Assembly (NCBI RefSeq): GCF_000296215.2 | Contig: NZ_CP013949.1 | Span: forward strand, 1-64,000 | Direction: 5' to 3' | Length of the DNA: 64,000 nucleotides | From: Bradyrhizobium sp. CCGE-LA001 | GTDB taxonomy: Bacteria > Pseudomonadota > Alphaproteobacteria > Rhizobiales > Xanthobacteraceae | In this document: positions 63,192-64,000 of the stretch, piece after piece | Layout of the letters: each line of letters begins with the position of its first letter | How positions within the stretch are numbered: position 1 is the stretch's first letter | Notes under the pieces: generated by a model | What the model was told of the DNA's origin: nothing | Databases searched by the model: none | Seen by the model: only the letters and a program-made list of their open reading frames with translations | Position numbers and translations under genes: made by a program

Positions 63192-64000
63192 TCACGCATC
63201 CAGCCGGCTGAACACCAGCGTGGCGTTGGTGCCGCCGAAGCCGAACGAGTTCGACAGCACGGTGCCGATCTTGACGTTGTCGATGCGCTTGCGCACGATC
63301 GGCATGTCGGCGAACACGGGATCGAGCTCCTGGATGTGCGCGCTCTCGCAGATGAAGCCGTTGTTCATCATCAGCAGCGAATAGATCGCCTCCTGCACGC
63401 CGGTCGCGCCCAGGGAGTGCCCGGTCAGCGCCTTGGTCGCCGAGATCGGCGGGCACTTCTCGCCGACGCCGAACACCTTTCGGATCGCCTCGATCTCCGG
63501 CGGATCGCCGGCGGGCGTCGAGGTCGCGTGCGGGTTGATGTAGTCGACCTTGGTCTTCACCGTCGACATCGCCATGCGCATGCAGCGCTCGGCACCTTCA
63601 CCCGACGGCGCCACCATGTCGTGGCCATCAGAGGTCGCACCATAGCCGACGATCTCGCCATAGATGCGTGCGCCGCGCGCCTTGGCATGCTCGAGCTCTT
63701 CCAGCACCAGCACGCCGGCACCGCCGGCAATGACGAAGCCGTCGCGATTGAGGTCGTAGGGACGCGAGGCGGTGGCGGGCGTGTCGTTGTACTTCGAGGA
63801 CATCGCGCCCATGGCGTCGAACAGCACCGACAGCGACCAGTCCAGCTCCTCGCAGCCGCCGGCGAAGATGATGTCCTGCTTGCCGATCTGGATCGTCTCA
63901 TAGGCGTTGCCGACGCAATGGTTCGACGTCGCGCAGGCCGACGAGATCGAATAGTTCACGCCCTTGATCTTGAACCAGGTCGCGAGCGTCGCGGAGGCCG
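63192..64000 (-). CDS. fabB: Beta-ketoacyl-ACP synthase I (FabB), 5' end beyond the window
   Basis: KAS I elongates the cis-3-decenoyl-ACP made by FabA and so sets unsaturated fatty acid levels. At least 269 C-terminal residues are present. The nucleophile Cys is in YSISSACATSNHCVGNA, then the His of INPHATSTPAGDPPE, the Lys of SATKALTGHSLGATG with its His, and the end FGFGGTNATLVFSRL. The start lies past the window edge. In rhizobia fabA and irr usually lie upstream. Confidence 0.93.
   Translation of the reverse strand, partial: ASATLATWFKIKGVNYSISSACATSNHCVGNAYETIQIGKQDIIFAGGCEELDWSLSVLFDAMGAMSSKYNDTPATASRPYDLNRDGFVIAGGAGVLVLEELEHAKARGARIYGEIVGYGATSDGHDMVAPSGEGAERCMRMAMSTVKTKVDYINPHATSTPAGDPPEIEAIRKVFGVGEKCPPISATKALTGHSLGATGVQEAIYSLLMMNNGFICESAHIQELDPVFADMPIVRKRIDNVKIGTVLSNSFGFGGTNATLVFSRLDA

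Overview
The window reads as chromosomal DNA of a high-GC alphaproteobacterium, most likely Bradyrhizobium or a close Bradyrhizobiaceae relative. The evidence is the gene order (dnaA-dnaN-recF-gyrB; nfu-tsaB-rimI-fur-miaB-phoH-ybeY-corC-lnt-HTH-trmB; rimP-nusA-ylxR-infB-rbfA-truB-rpsO-pnp; fabB-fabI), the protein sequences, and many short palindromic intergenic repeats of the kind common in that genus. Base 1 is the first base of dnaA, so the sequence has probably been rotated to start there. The origin itself is not visible. The organism is inferred from sequence; no search was run.

Bases 1-13,100 hold the replication-start cluster (dnaA, dnaN, recF, gyrB) with accessory inserts. A small DUF559 nuclease-like gene flanked by repeats sits between dnaN and recF. 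Two tandem, related, exported proteins of unknown function, built from repeats of an FYR-x-E-L...GW module, sit between recF and gyrB. After gyrB come a small membrane protein and a MurA-family enolpyruvyl transferase with Asp in place of the catalytic Cys. Bases 13,100-29,980 are an accessory/metabolic stretch: MATE transporter, DUF2867 protein, RlpA-like protein, FUSC transporter, MmgE/PrpD protein, two beta-lactamase-fold serine hydrolases, a membrane-anchored AraC-type regulator divergent from a pirin, a long-form PurC, succinate-semialdehyde dehydrogenase, a small possible GIY-YIG-like protein, an acyl-CoA synthetase and an adenosine/sugar kinase.

Bases 30,100-46,200 carry housekeeping genes for lipid II flipping (murJ), tRNA charging and modification (trpS, tsaB, miaB, trmB), Fe-S assembly (nfu), metal regulation (fur/mur), RNA maturation (phoH, ybeY) and lipoprotein acylation (lnt). 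A PraR-type HTH regulator and an M20 peptidase stand between lnt and trmB. Bases 46,370-57,040 are the translation/RNA operon. It starts with a clear promoter and a terminator-type leader upstream of rimP and ends with pnp, which has its own leader hairpin.

Bases 57,190-62,260 form an oxidative-stress block: a Tat-exported Fe/Mn superoxide dismutase, convergent katG, and divergent oxyR followed by a GNAT acetyltransferase and a glutathione S-transferase. The window ends in the fabI-fabB unsaturated fatty acid genes on the minus strand, with fabB cut by the edge. No rRNA, tRNA, CRISPR, prophage or insertion sequence was seen. Most of the window is core chromosome, and no clear new multi-gene system is present. 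The best candidates for novelty are the FYR/GW-module tandem pair, the dense and diverse palindromic repeats, and several leader structures.
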